A program made the position numbers and the translations under genes. This document shows positions 46,501 to 53,820 of a DNA stretch of 64,000 nt, one piece after another. The stretch comes from Anaerolineae bacterium (GTDB lineage Bacteria; Chloroflexota; Anaerolineae; Aggregatilineales; J027). Below the pieces are notes generated by a model. It was not told the origin of the DNA and did no database searches. It worked only from the letters and a program-made list of their open reading frames with translations. The stretch is taken from contig JAIOHL010000169.1 of the NCBI GenBank assembly GCA_019913005.1, positions 1 to 64,000 of the forward strand, written 5' to 3'. The stretch's first letter is position 1. Every line of letters starts with the position of its first letter.

Positions 46501-48175
46501 AAGTGCAGCGGCTCTCCCTGGAGTTAATAAGGGTAGTAATACCGTCTATGTGGTGGCAGTAGATGACGCAGATAACTATAGTCCTAGTAACTACATCTCT
46601 GGCACCTTTACCCTTAACTCGACTGATCCAGACAATGTCAGTAACCTAGTTGCCTCCGACTCGTCAATCAAATCTGAGTCCAAGTGGTATGCCACCCTTA
46701 CCTGGACAGCCCCCACTTATCAGGGAGCAGGAAACTTAACCTATTTAGTCTACCGCTCAACTGATGGTACAACATTCACCCAAGTGGGTACGACCAGTGG
46801 CTTGTCATATGTTGATAACACCCCGGCCTCCACCCAGTATTACTACAAGATTTATACCAAGGACGGCGCTAACGCCACTTCAAGTGGCACTAATGCAGTC
46901 ACGATTACCCCCACCGGACGATATACAACTGCACCAACTCTTTCCTCTGGCCCTTCAACCTCGGGGATTACCACCAAGAAGGCTAAGATTAGCTGGAGTA
47001 CCAGTCGTAGCGCTGATTCCAAAGTCGCCTTTGGCACTAGTAGCGGTTCTTATAACACTGAGGAGCCAAGTAGCTCAAGCCAGGTAACTGACCACGAGAT
47101 TAATCTAACTGGCTTAACCGCAGGTACTACTTATTACTACAAAGCTAAGTGGACGGATGAGGATGGCAATACGGGCGAATCTGAGGAGAAGAGCTTTACT
47201 ACTTCTCCAGCTCCAACCGTGTTTGATGTCTCGGCAGAAAATGTGGGATTAAGCTCAGGAATTATTCAATATACAGTCAAAGACGCTTCTAAAGTCAAGA
47301 TCTATTACGGCACTACCACCAACTTTGGCGGGGTCAAAGAAATCTCCACCTCAACTTCTGAAACTACCTATACCACCCAACTAGCAGGTCTTGATGACGG
47401 TACCAAGTATTACTACAAGATCAATGCCTTTGATAGCGAAAACGCTGAGTACGAGGGCACTATTCTTGACTTTACCACCCTGCCTCGCCCCAAGATTTCG
47501 GGAGTGCGTTTGGAGACTGTGGCTAACGCTGCTCAAACCACCATTCGGGTGACCTGGAGTACCAATACCGAGGTCTCCTCGATTGTTACCTACTACCCAG
47601 AGGACAATCCAGGGGCAGCTAAAGACGAGGTGAAGGTGCTTCTTGAGAAAGGTGCTCACTCAATGCTAGTGCGTGGACTTAACGCCCAAACTAAATATCT
47701 GTTGGTGGTTAAGGGGCGTGATAAGCTCGGCAATGAAGCTGTGAGTGATGTGCAACGCTTTACGACTGCGACTGATACCAGACCGCCTCAAATTCTTAAC
47801 TTAAAAGTGATTGGAGGCACCATTCCGCCAGTTGGTTTTGCCGCAGGAGACGTGAAGGCACAACTGATTGTGACCTGGGATACAGATGAGCCAGCCACCT
47901 CCCAAGTTGAGTTTGGCCAGGGATCGGGTAATACCTATTCGCAAAAATCCCAATTTGACGGCAATTTAACTAACAACCATACCGTGATCTTGTCTGGGTT
48001 AGTACCAAGTCAGGTCTATCATTTACGGGCTATTTCTCAAGATGGAACAGGCAACACCACTAACAGTACCGATATGGTAACGATTGCCCCGAAAGCGACT
48101 CGCTCTGCACTTGACCTAGTGATTAAGAATTTGTCCGAAGCCTTTGGCTTTGTGACCGGAGCCTTGGATAGATAA
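43556..48175 (+). CDS. DGR target: giant anchored surface protein with FGE/C-type-lectin and Fn3 domains
   Basis: 1539 residues. A membrane anchor lies at about 22-47. Residues about 130-400 form a formylglycine-enzyme-like C-type-lectin domain (SGYHLISNAEWMTI, EIWDLSGNVWDWN) ending in the VR at 361-399 (FLRGG to GFRCASD). Then come carbohydrate-binding-like and Ig-like repeats, and from about 1025 several Fn3 modules (VYRSTDGTTFTQV, YYYKAKWTDEDGN, YYYKINAFDSENAEYEG). No C-terminal anchor is seen, so the chain projects from the N-terminal anchor. It is a probable adhesin or recognition protein whose tip is diversified. It is coupled to the KilA-N gene and followed 3 bases later by an ABC exporter. 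Confidence 0.93.
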   Translation: MKKLLNRLKIYFFSPRWHLSRFQLNLFTVFVSSIGLVTGIYLALYQVFPSVFALNDTSNTWTFSVGQAANYTYDSNLVAVDGSGAHPVSGVNKFTNPDFSSNNSSWSITPIAGSTTPAGYIPVPGNSTYTSGGDNKAFLAMAYEAKYDCTADGDGDTAATCSAPADSGAGLDYRDLTFDSSKVVSTANGAPIVHITQTQALSACPSGYHLISNAEWMTIVRNAETQTSNWANGTVGSTVAAGGGMFRGNVGEATSVGYNASTDPDYGTGRDTKAKLTLSNGSEIWDLSGNVWDWNSDTITGADQPDVSGQSGFNWREYTALTGYGSLSYDLLRPSNNAYNADYGVGRIYHDSNSVSSTEYAFLRGGSWLGTSNAGAFALTLVYTPSAQYSSVGFRCASDPVDLYHSYSSSLGRGAAGGDQIFVGTISDAKVVQSVNVGDTSTYDLSAYVYDNTAGNVGGTVSSSIAQLYYNGATVTTTYADMGSGWWKLTGQVTGAAEARNYGVLVKSSKTVILDDFTLSKNGTYSVYTTLAYSNSSVSSWDSFCEGTITGGTCSDDGVSASGNASVVYQLCTDDGSTCESGGSWKYWDGGAWTTASNTTTHVNTAAELTQSVMQSLSVTSQKIAVKAIMNFGGADTPAITNLSVGLTTDTTGPTTNASAIAATRSNGGTTISSNDWTNNNAPYFSWTAGADNAGGVGLKGYCLYLGADPDGDPATSKGILGTSPVSTAGSTCQFIVAGTSIDFATSSYRGGTWLTTGSDPYYLNIKAIDNAENVYTGSSEQFQFRFDNTPPTNVSYVSCPGGSFANVADMNFSWPTSGATATVDDHAGVLGWQYQINTTGGTWLGTTTEATLGVTNYIPTSETSRTLTDAQDGGSISTGSNIVYFRSVDQAGNVSSDASVRTCSLEYGGAAPTFGGSDSVTVAPSSSTSNSFALSWSEASATVGQSVTNYYYMVNVSPPSTLSTLTGNAATYVDNGTSTTVSAAALPGVNKGSNTVYVVAVDDADNYSPSNYISGTFTLNSTDPDNVSNLVASDSSIKSESKWYATLTWTAPTYQGAGNLTYLVYRSTDGTTFTQVGTTSGLSYVDNTPASTQYYYKIYTKDGANATSSGTNAVTITPTGRYTTAPTLSSGPSTSGITTKKAKISWSTSRSADSKVAFGTSSGSYNTEEPSSSSQVTDHEINLTGLTAGTTYYYKAKWTDEDGNTGESEEKSFTTSPAPTVFDVSAENVGLSSGIIQYTVKDASKVKIYYGTTTNFGGVKEISTSTSETTYTTQLAGLDDGTKYYYKINAFDSENAEYEGTILDFTTLPRPKISGVRLETVANAAQTTIRVTWSTNTEVSSIVTYYPEDNPGAAKDEVKVLLEKGAHSMLVRGLNAQTKYLLVVKGRDKLGNEAVSDVQRFTTATDTRPPQILNLKVIGGTIPPVGFAAGDVKAQLIVTWDTDEPATSQVEFGQGSGNTYSQKSQFDGNLTNNHTVILSGLVPSQVYHLRAISQDGTGNTTNSTDMVTIAPKATRSALDLVIKNLSEAFGFVTGALDR
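44635..44752 (+). repeat. DGR variable repeat (VR)
   Basis: Gap-free match to the TR at offset 3550; 17 differences are at TR adenines plus one C/T at 44749. Eleven residues of the target differ from the TR-encoded version (367, 369, 370, 380, 382, 383, 387, 389-392), mostly Asn replaced by Ser, Leu, Gly, Thr, Val, Tyr or Ala. The 3' end ttgggtttcgctgcgccag is invariant. Confidence 0.97.
44789..44803. other. GC-only hairpin downstream of the VR
   Basis: ggccgc-gga-gcggcc forms a perfect 6-bp stem 36 bases after the VR. DGR targets in phages carry a hairpin or cruciform just behind the VR that stimulates homing; no equivalent GC-only hairpin follows the TR. Confidence 0.6.
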
Positions 48176-48177
48176 CT

Positions 48178-48954
48178 ATGAATCAACCGAGTACACATAA
48201 AACTGTGATTAATGTCGATCGTTTAAGCAAAACCTTTGAAGTGAAGGCCACTCGAGTACCAGTCTTAAAAGACATTAACCTTAAAGTTGAGGGGGGCGAG
48301 TTTATTATCATTACTGGCCCGTCTGGATGTGGAAAATCAACTCTTCTACATATTTTACTAGGACTTGAGCCCCCAACTGGCGGGAATGTGGAGTTTTTGG
48401 GACATCAGCTTTATCAAGGGATGAGTGAGGATGAGCGAACGGAAATTCGCAAAAAAGATGTCGGGATGGTTTATCAGCAACCTAACTGGATTAAGGCCTT
48501 AACTGTGTTAGAAAATATCATGTTTGCCCTAAGAATTAACGGTCAAACTAACGAAGAAGCTAAGAAAAAGGCACTCGCGGTACTACAAATGGTGGGAATG
48601 GATAATTGGCAGGACTATATCCCGACAGAGCTTTCTAGTGGGCAGCAGCAAAAAGTTGCGCTCGCTCGCGCTGTGGTGACTAACCCACAGATTATTATTG
48701 CCGATGAGCCAACCGGTAATTTAGACTTTAAGTCAGGTCAAGAACTGATGGAGCTACTGAAAAAACTTAACAGTGAAGGTAGAACCGTAATTATGGTGAC
48801 TCATGATTTGGAGTATATGTCGTTTGCCTCACGCTCCTTGATTATGTTTGACGGCAAGATTGTGGGGCAAGCACACGATCATGAATTGGCAGGCAAAATT
48901 GGCGGGTTTAAAAAATTAATGGCTTCAGTCATGCCGGATATGAAAAAAGAATAG
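48178..48954 (+). CDS. ABC transporter ATP-binding protein (LolD/MacB type)
   Basis: 258 residues. Walker A GPSGCGKST at about 45-53, Q-loop VGMVYQQPNW, signature LSSGQQQKVALARAVV and Walker B IIIADEPTGNLD are complete. It belongs to the branch that powers FtsX-like permeases (LolD, MacB, FtsE). Its partner permease follows after two bases, and the DGR surface protein precedes it after two bases. The pair may help display or release the surface protein, or remodel the envelope; this is inferred from context. Confidence 0.92.
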   Translation: MNQPSTHKTVINVDRLSKTFEVKATRVPVLKDINLKVEGGEFIIITGPSGCGKSTLLHILLGLEPPTGGNVEFLGHQLYQGMSEDERTEIRKKDVGMVYQQPNWIKALTVLENIMFALRINGQTNEEAKKKALAVLQMVGMDNWQDYIPTELSSGQQQKVALARAVVTNPQIIIADEPTGNLDFKSGQELMELLKKLNSEGRTVIMVTHDLEYMSFASRSLIMFDGKIVGQAHDHELAGKIGGFKKLMASVMPDMKKE

Positions 48955-48956
48955 TC

Positions 48957-50930
48957 ATGAAAATATTTAATTTCAAAAAACACGAACAACCAATCTTTAA
49001 GTCACTCATGCGCTCAATTTATGAGATTAGTAGTTTCGTGGTGCTGACGATTCTTTACTCCTTAACCTTGTTTGTAGCTAAACTAGCTAAAAAATGGGCT
49101 AAGCTTAAGCCAATTTCAGATAAGTTAAGTAGCAAAGTAAAGTCACTGGACAAAGCCGATAAAAGTGGTGTTTCCAGACTCTACTTAATTGAGATATCTT
49201 TCAAAAACATGGCCGCCAAAAAGACTCGTACGCTGGTAACAATTGGCGGAATGGCGATTGGGATTTCTTTTATCGTCTTCTTGGTTTCTGTTGGATATGG
49301 TCTGCAACAGCTAGTAATCTCTCGGGTTGCTCGACTGGATGAATTAAAACAAGCGGAAGTTGTCCCTGGATTATCAGCAGATTTGAGTCTGACTGATGAA
49401 ACTCTAGCCAGATTTAAGCAGATTGCTGATGTTAAAGATGCACTCCCCTTAATTGCAGTGGTGGGGAGAGTTTCTTATCAAAACTCTGTTTCTGATCTAG
49501 CAGTGTATGGAGCTACGGCTGATTATCTACGCTACTCAGCCTTACAGCCTGTCAAGGGTAAGCTTTTTGAAAGCAATATGATTAGCTTTGATACTTCAAG
49601 CCTACCACCCGTTTTGGGGGTCTCCTCTGTAGCTCGAGAAGTTGGAGAAGAAATTGGCGAGGTTACGATCTCAATCTCTCAAGGAACTTTCTTAAAAGTC
49701 AGAGAAGAACCAGATACCTCCTCTACGATTATCGGCTATACCAAACGAGTGGAAGGCAAAGTAGAAGGAGTAGAAGTGTGGGGCGAGGGTTATGAATCAA
49801 ATAGTGACTCAGGCAGTGCTGGTGAAACTGAGGACGGAGAGCCACTTGGTAAATGGGTAAAGTCAGATTATTTATTGTGGGATAAGATTGCCTGCAACAC
49901 CGAGGAGTCAGGTGATTGTGAAGATGGTGAGTATCTGGTGGCAAGAGATGATGATAACGCACAAACTCAGGCAGAAGGCTATGTGGCGGAGCTGTCAATG
50001 ACGGTGGAGCCAAAAGAGATAGTGAGTCAAGTTTTGGGAGTAAGTACCGAGGATGATGGGTCACTGCCAGTTGTCGAGATTGCTAGCGAATCAGCTACGG
50101 CTAGTAATCAAAATATTGAGCAGGTGGAAGTTAAAAGCGATGAGAAAAAACAAATCGTGGTGAATCGCTCAGTTTTGCAGCTTCTAAATATTGCTGAGAA
50201 TGAAGCGATTGGCAAAAAGATTGACCTTTCGATGGTAGTGGTGGGAGAACTTTTGGATGATCCTAATAAACGGATTGAATCAGCACCTTTACAATATGAG
50301 ATTGTCGGAGTCATTCCTGATGAGGGAACGCCGATTATTTATGTGCCGTTTATTGATGTTAGGTCAATGGGGGTTAATAAATTCTCCCAAACCAAAGTAA
50401 TTGTGGATGATAAGAGCAACTTGTCTAAAGTAAGAAATACGATTGAATCTGCTGGATATGGAACGGTTTCGGTGGCTGACACGGTGGCTCAAATTGATAA
50501 TTTGTTTGCTAATTTCCGCTTAATCTTGTCGGTTCTTGGAATGGTAGCTTTATCTGTGGCGGCTTTGGGGATGTTTAATACCCTAACAGTCTCACTCTTA
50601 GAGCGAACCCGGGAAGTGGGACTTATGAAAGCGATGGGAATGAAATCAGAAGAAGTTAAGTCACTCTTCTTAACTGAATCAATGATTATGGGTTTGTATG
50701 GCGGGATCTTGGGACTTATTTTAGGACTAGTGGTAGGAAAGGTTTTGTCGATTGCCCTGTCTGCATTATCCATTGTCAAAGGAGTTGGATTTGTCGATAT
50801 TTCTTATGTTCCGGGTATATTTGTGATTGCAGTCATTTTCTTATCAATGTTAGTGGGAATTGCCACCGGCTACTTCCCAGCCAAACGTGCTACTAAGATT
50901 TCTGCTCTTAATGCACTACGCTACGAGTAA
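48957..50930 (+). CDS. FtsX-like (MacB-type) permease with inserted SH3-like domain
   Basis: 657 residues. Membrane segments lie near 23-42, 95-115 and, in the C-terminal FtsX domain, at about 520-545, 575-600 and 615-640 (LILSVLGMVALSVAALGMFNTLTVSLLERTREVGLMKAMG is the family hallmark). The large extracellular loop contains an SH3-like insert at about 235-305 (FLKVREEPDTSSTIIGY, GKWVKSDYLLWDK) with an acidic stretch. SH3 insertion suggests contact with peptidoglycan or the surface protein. It works with the ATPase encoded just upstream. Confidence 0.88.
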   Translation: MKIFNFKKHEQPIFKSLMRSIYEISSFVVLTILYSLTLFVAKLAKKWAKLKPISDKLSSKVKSLDKADKSGVSRLYLIEISFKNMAAKKTRTLVTIGGMAIGISFIVFLVSVGYGLQQLVISRVARLDELKQAEVVPGLSADLSLTDETLARFKQIADVKDALPLIAVVGRVSYQNSVSDLAVYGATADYLRYSALQPVKGKLFESNMISFDTSSLPPVLGVSSVAREVGEEIGEVTISISQGTFLKVREEPDTSSTIIGYTKRVEGKVEGVEVWGEGYESNSDSGSAGETEDGEPLGKWVKSDYLLWDKIACNTEESGDCEDGEYLVARDDDNAQTQAEGYVAELSMTVEPKEIVSQVLGVSTEDDGSLPVVEIASESATASNQNIEQVEVKSDEKKQIVVNRSVLQLLNIAENEAIGKKIDLSMVVVGELLDDPNKRIESAPLQYEIVGVIPDEGTPIIYVPFIDVRSMGVNKFSQTKVIVDDKSNLSKVRNTIESAGYGTVSVADTVAQIDNLFANFRLILSVLGMVALSVAALGMFNTLTVSLLERTREVGLMKAMGMKSEEVKSLFLTESMIMGLYGGILGLILGLVVGKVLSIALSALSIVKGVGFVDISYVPGIFVIAVIFLSMLVGIATGYFPAKRATKISALNALRYE

Positions 50931-50957
50931 GCAAATAAACCCCATATTAATCATCTG

Positions 50958-50985
50958 TTGACTTTCACCCCTGGATGGGTATAAT
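50958..50985 (+). promoter_or_regulatory. Promoter of the type IV secretion operon
   Basis: TTGACT (50958-50963) and a perfect TATAAT (50980-50985), 16 bases apart, lie in the gap between the permease gene and the pilin gene. Confidence 0.8.
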
Positions 50986-51006
50986 TTGAGCTAGTTTATA
51001 AGAGCT

Positions 51007-51031
51007 GCCCCACCTGGTTGGGGCATTTTTT
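51007..51031 (+). terminator. Leader terminator/attenuator before the secretion operon
   Basis: gcccca (51007-51012) pairs with tggggc (51019-51024), followed by six T. It lies downstream of the promoter at 50958 and upstream of the ribosome site aaggagg at 51065, so it could attenuate the operon or end read-through from the exporter genes. Confidence 0.75.
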
Positions 51032-51079
51032 GTAAACTGGCAACCTGCCCTCGTTTAATAATTTAAGGAGGTCAGGTCT

Positions 51080-51415
51080 ATGAACAAAAAACTTATTTCC
51101 CTAGTAACACTTTCTCTTTCATTTCTTCTTCTTGCTACTCCCGCTTACGCCGCCTCTGCCGATGTCACTAAAATCGAAACTTTTATTAAAAGCATCATCC
51201 AAGTACTAGTCACTCTTGCAGGGCTTGTTGCCGCTGGCTTTTTTGTCTGGGGTGGAGTTGGGTATATTACAAGCTCTGGCAACCCAGAGACACTGGAGCG
51301 ATCTAAGAAAACCATCCTCTACTCCGGAATTGGGTTAGCTATAGTCTTGGGAGCCTTTGTTTTAACCAATATTGTCTCTGATCTGGCTACCACTGCCTTT
51401 GGGGCAGGACAGTAA
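51080..51415 (+). CDS. VirB2/TrbC-like pilin
   Basis: 111 residues. A signal peptide (LVTLSLSFLLLATPAYAASA) is followed by two hydrophobic helices (FIKSIIQVLVTLAGLVAAGFFVWGGVGYI and TILYSGIGLAIVLGAFVLTNIV) joined by a short polar turn, the standard VirB2 pilin layout. aaggagg lies 8 bases before the ATG. It is the first gene of the secretion operon and probably the extracellular conjugation pilin or pore subunit. The turn TSSGNPETLERSKKT is shared with the next protein. Confidence 0.85.
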   Translation: MNKKLISLVTLSLSFLLLATPAYAASADVTKIETFIKSIIQVLVTLAGLVAAGFFVWGGVGYITSSGNPETLERSKKTILYSGIGLAIVLGAFVLTNIVSDLATTAFGAGQ

Positions 51416-51449
51416 AAAAATAGTTATTAAGTTTGGCTTATGAAAAGCT

Positions 51450-52730
51450 ATGAAAGTAATACTTCTAACTTTAGGAATCTTAATACCACTTGTCTTTCCT
51501 CAACTTGCTCTTGCCTCAACTGGAGCACCAACGGAGGTAACTACTTTCACAAGTGACACTTTGTCACTAATAACTTTAATCTCGGCCGCAGCAGCGGTCT
51601 TTTTTTTAATTAGAGCCGGTTACATCTACATTACTAGTACGGGCAAGCCAGAAGCCCTGGAGTCAGCCAAGAAAACAATCCGCAACACGCTCATTGGCCT
51701 TGTAGTGGTTCTAGGAGCAAGCCTGATTGTCTCAGTTCTTCAAGGCGCACTTGTGGGAGATGGGAGTAGCGGGAGTGTAGAAACTCTCCCTATTACCCAA
51801 ATAGAGAGCGTTGAGCCACAAGGTGGACTAACGCAAGTACTCATAGATGCAGTAAATGGCTTTATCCAAAACATTGTGGAAAGCTCCACGAAACCAATTG
51901 TTGATGGGATTATGACTTTCTTGGGTACAACCCCTTCACTTCTTGAAAACTCCTCCATTGTGAAATTCTGGCTAACCATGCTTGGTATTGTGGACTCATT
52001 GTTTGTAGTTGTAGTAGCTCTACTTGGACTACAGCTTATGAGTGCTTCAACATTCGGGTTTGAAGAACTGGAGTTTGGGCAACTATTACCTCGGATAGGG
52101 CTTTGCTTCCTGGGAGCAAACACTTCACTATTCCTAGCCGATTATGTGATCAAGGCGAGTAACGCTCTAGTATCTGGTGTGATTGCCTCAACTGGAGGAC
52201 TTAACGAGGCTTGGATTAGTAATGCAGTGACGATTTCTAGCCTTACCAACGGCACAGCCCCCTTTATTATCCTGATATTTCTCCTGATCTTCTTAATCAC
52301 CGCTATTATTCTCTTACTCATGTATATTGGCCGATTGATTGTGATTGCTCTCGGTGCGGTCCTTTCTCCCTTTATCTTTTTACTTCTCACCCTGCCTAAG
52401 ACCGCTTCATTTGCCGAGATGGCGATTAAAGGCTATTTTGTCTCGGTATTTACGATCTTTGTCCACGTCGTCACCATCCAACTGGCTGGAGCCTTCCTTA
52501 CCCTGCCTGAGCAAACGGATAACTCACTTATTTCTGTGGCGGTGGCGATTGGGCTACTATTTACCCTGCTTAAGATCCCACCATTTCTCATGCAGATGAT
52601 GTTCTTCTCTAGGAGCATGGGAGCAGTTCATAGGGTGGGTAAGCAAATAACCAATGTCATTACAACGGATAGTAGCTCAAGAGCGACTAAGGGTGAGGTT
52701 AAAGCTCCCAGAAAGAGAGTTAACCTATGA
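51450..52730 (+). CDS. VirB6/TrbL-like channel protein with fused pilin-like N terminus
   Basis: 426 residues. Residues 1-110 repeat the layout of the preceding pilin, including signal peptide, YITSTGKPEALESAKKT turn and second helix. Residues about 140-400 have five or more membrane helices (LTMLGIVDSLFVVVVALLGLQLM; FIILIFLLIFLITAIILLLMYIGRLIVIALGAVLSPFIFLL) typical of VirB6/TrbL. It forms the inner-membrane channel of the secretion system. The stop overlaps the next start (ATGAG), so the genes are coupled. Confidence 0.83.
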   Translation: MKVILLTLGILIPLVFPQLALASTGAPTEVTTFTSDTLSLITLISAAAAVFFLIRAGYIYITSTGKPEALESAKKTIRNTLIGLVVVLGASLIVSVLQGALVGDGSSGSVETLPITQIESVEPQGGLTQVLIDAVNGFIQNIVESSTKPIVDGIMTFLGTTPSLLENSSIVKFWLTMLGIVDSLFVVVVALLGLQLMSASTFGFEELEFGQLLPRIGLCFLGANTSLFLADYVIKASNALVSGVIASTGGLNEAWISNAVTISSLTNGTAPFIILIFLLIFLITAIILLLMYIGRLIVIALGAVLSPFIFLLLTLPKTASFAEMAIKGYFVSVFTIFVHVVTIQLAGAFLTLPEQTDNSLISVAVAIGLLFTLLKIPPFLMQMMFFSRSMGAVHRVGKQITNVITTDSSSRATKGEVKAPRKRVNL

Positions 52731-53206
52731 GAACCACAATTATTCCAGCTCAAATCACCACCGTTGAAGACAAGATCGCTGGATCACTAAACCTGACTCA
52801 AATCTTAATGTTAATGTTTCCGATTCTTTGGACAGCATTCTTGTACATTCTTATTCCACCTGTAATGGCACTCCCTGGCTACAAACTCACTCTAACCCTC
52901 CTAGTTACTATTATCTCGATAATTTTGGCAATACGGATAAAAAACAAGCTGGTGCTAGAGTGGCTGTTGGTACTCGTTCGCTTTCAAAACCGACCCAAGT
53001 ATTATCTTGCTAACAAAAACAGTCTTTACGAGCGGGAGCTAGACCTACCACAGGAACTAACCAAGTCTGAAAAGGTAAGTAGCGAATCACCTGTAAAAAT
53101 TGTGGACAAGAAAGAACTCACGATCCCAGAACTCGTTAGACTTGAGAGCTTAATTGAGTCTGGCAAACTGGCCGTACGCTATCAAGTCGGGAAGAAACAA
53201 CTATGA
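52727..53206 (+). CDS. PrgI/VirB3-like membrane protein
   Basis: 159 residues. Two adjacent membrane segments (ILMLMFPILWTAFLYILIPPVMALPGYKLTLTLLVTIISIILAI) follow a short IPAQITTVEDKIAGSLNLTQ start, as in PrgI-family proteins of Gram-positive-type conjugation systems. The C-terminal half is soluble and basic. VirB3-type proteins anchor the VirB4 ATPase, which is encoded downstream in two pieces. Overlaps its neighbours on both sides by four bases. Confidence 0.82.
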   Translation: MRTTIIPAQITTVEDKIAGSLNLTQILMLMFPILWTAFLYILIPPVMALPGYKLTLTLLVTIISIILAIRIKNKLVLEWLLVLVRFQNRPKYYLANKNSLYERELDLPQELTKSEKVSSESPVKIVDKKELTIPELVRLESLIESGKLAVRYQVGKKQL

Positions 53207-53820
53207 CAATCTTTAGCAAACACAAGAAAGGTAATAGCCGTGAGCAGATCCAGATCAAGGAAGTGGTGGACGATATTTTAGTGTTACCTGACCATGACTA
53301 CCGCTTGGTGATTGAAACCTCAAGCGTGAACTTTGAACTGAAAAGTGAAGAAGAGCAGGACGTAATAATCGATAGTTTTCAAAACTTTCTTAATTCCTTG
53401 CCTTGCCCAATTCAAATTTTGGTTCGTGTAAGAGAAGTAGATATTGATAAATACCTAGAGGATGTAGAAAAACTAGAAGAAAAAGAGGAAGTTACAACCT
53501 ACAAAAAGCAACTTAAAAGCTATCAAAAGTTTGTCAAAAAGCTGGTGTCCGGTAACAAGATCCTTTCTCGTAGGTTTTATATCGTCATTCCTTACAAGCA
53601 CCTGGAGCGCAAGCAAGACATGACAGTGATTAAAGAACACTTGTCCTTGCAAAAAGACATAATCCTCAAGGGCCTGGAGCGAATGCAGATGAAAGGTAGA
53701 ATGTTGACTGGCCTAGAGGTGCTTAATCTTTTTTACGGCTTTTATAACCCAGAGAGTATTAGAACCCAACCACTCACCAAAGAGGCAGTTGAAACTTTGT
53801 TAAGGAATAACTATGTCTAA
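53203..53820 (+). CDS. Separate N-terminal domain of VirB4 (TraC-like)
   Basis: 205 residues with no ATPase motifs. VVDDILVLPDHDYRLVIETSSVNFELKSEEEQDVIIDSFQNFLNSL and FYIVIPYKHLE resemble the N-terminal domain that precedes the motor in VirB4 and that is a free polypeptide in several Gram-positive and CPR systems. A charged helical segment is at about 82-115. It sits directly before the motor gene, overlapping it by eight bases, which supports the split-VirB4 reading. Confidence 0.75.
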   Translation: MTIFSKHKKGNSREQIQIKEVVDDILVLPDHDYRLVIETSSVNFELKSEEEQDVIIDSFQNFLNSLPCPIQILVRVREVDIDKYLEDVEKLEEKEEVTTYKKQLKSYQKFVKKLVSGNKILSRRFYIVIPYKHLERKQDMTVIKEHLSLQKDIILKGLERMQMKGRMLTGLEVLNLFYGFYNPESIRTQPLTKEAVETLLRNNYV

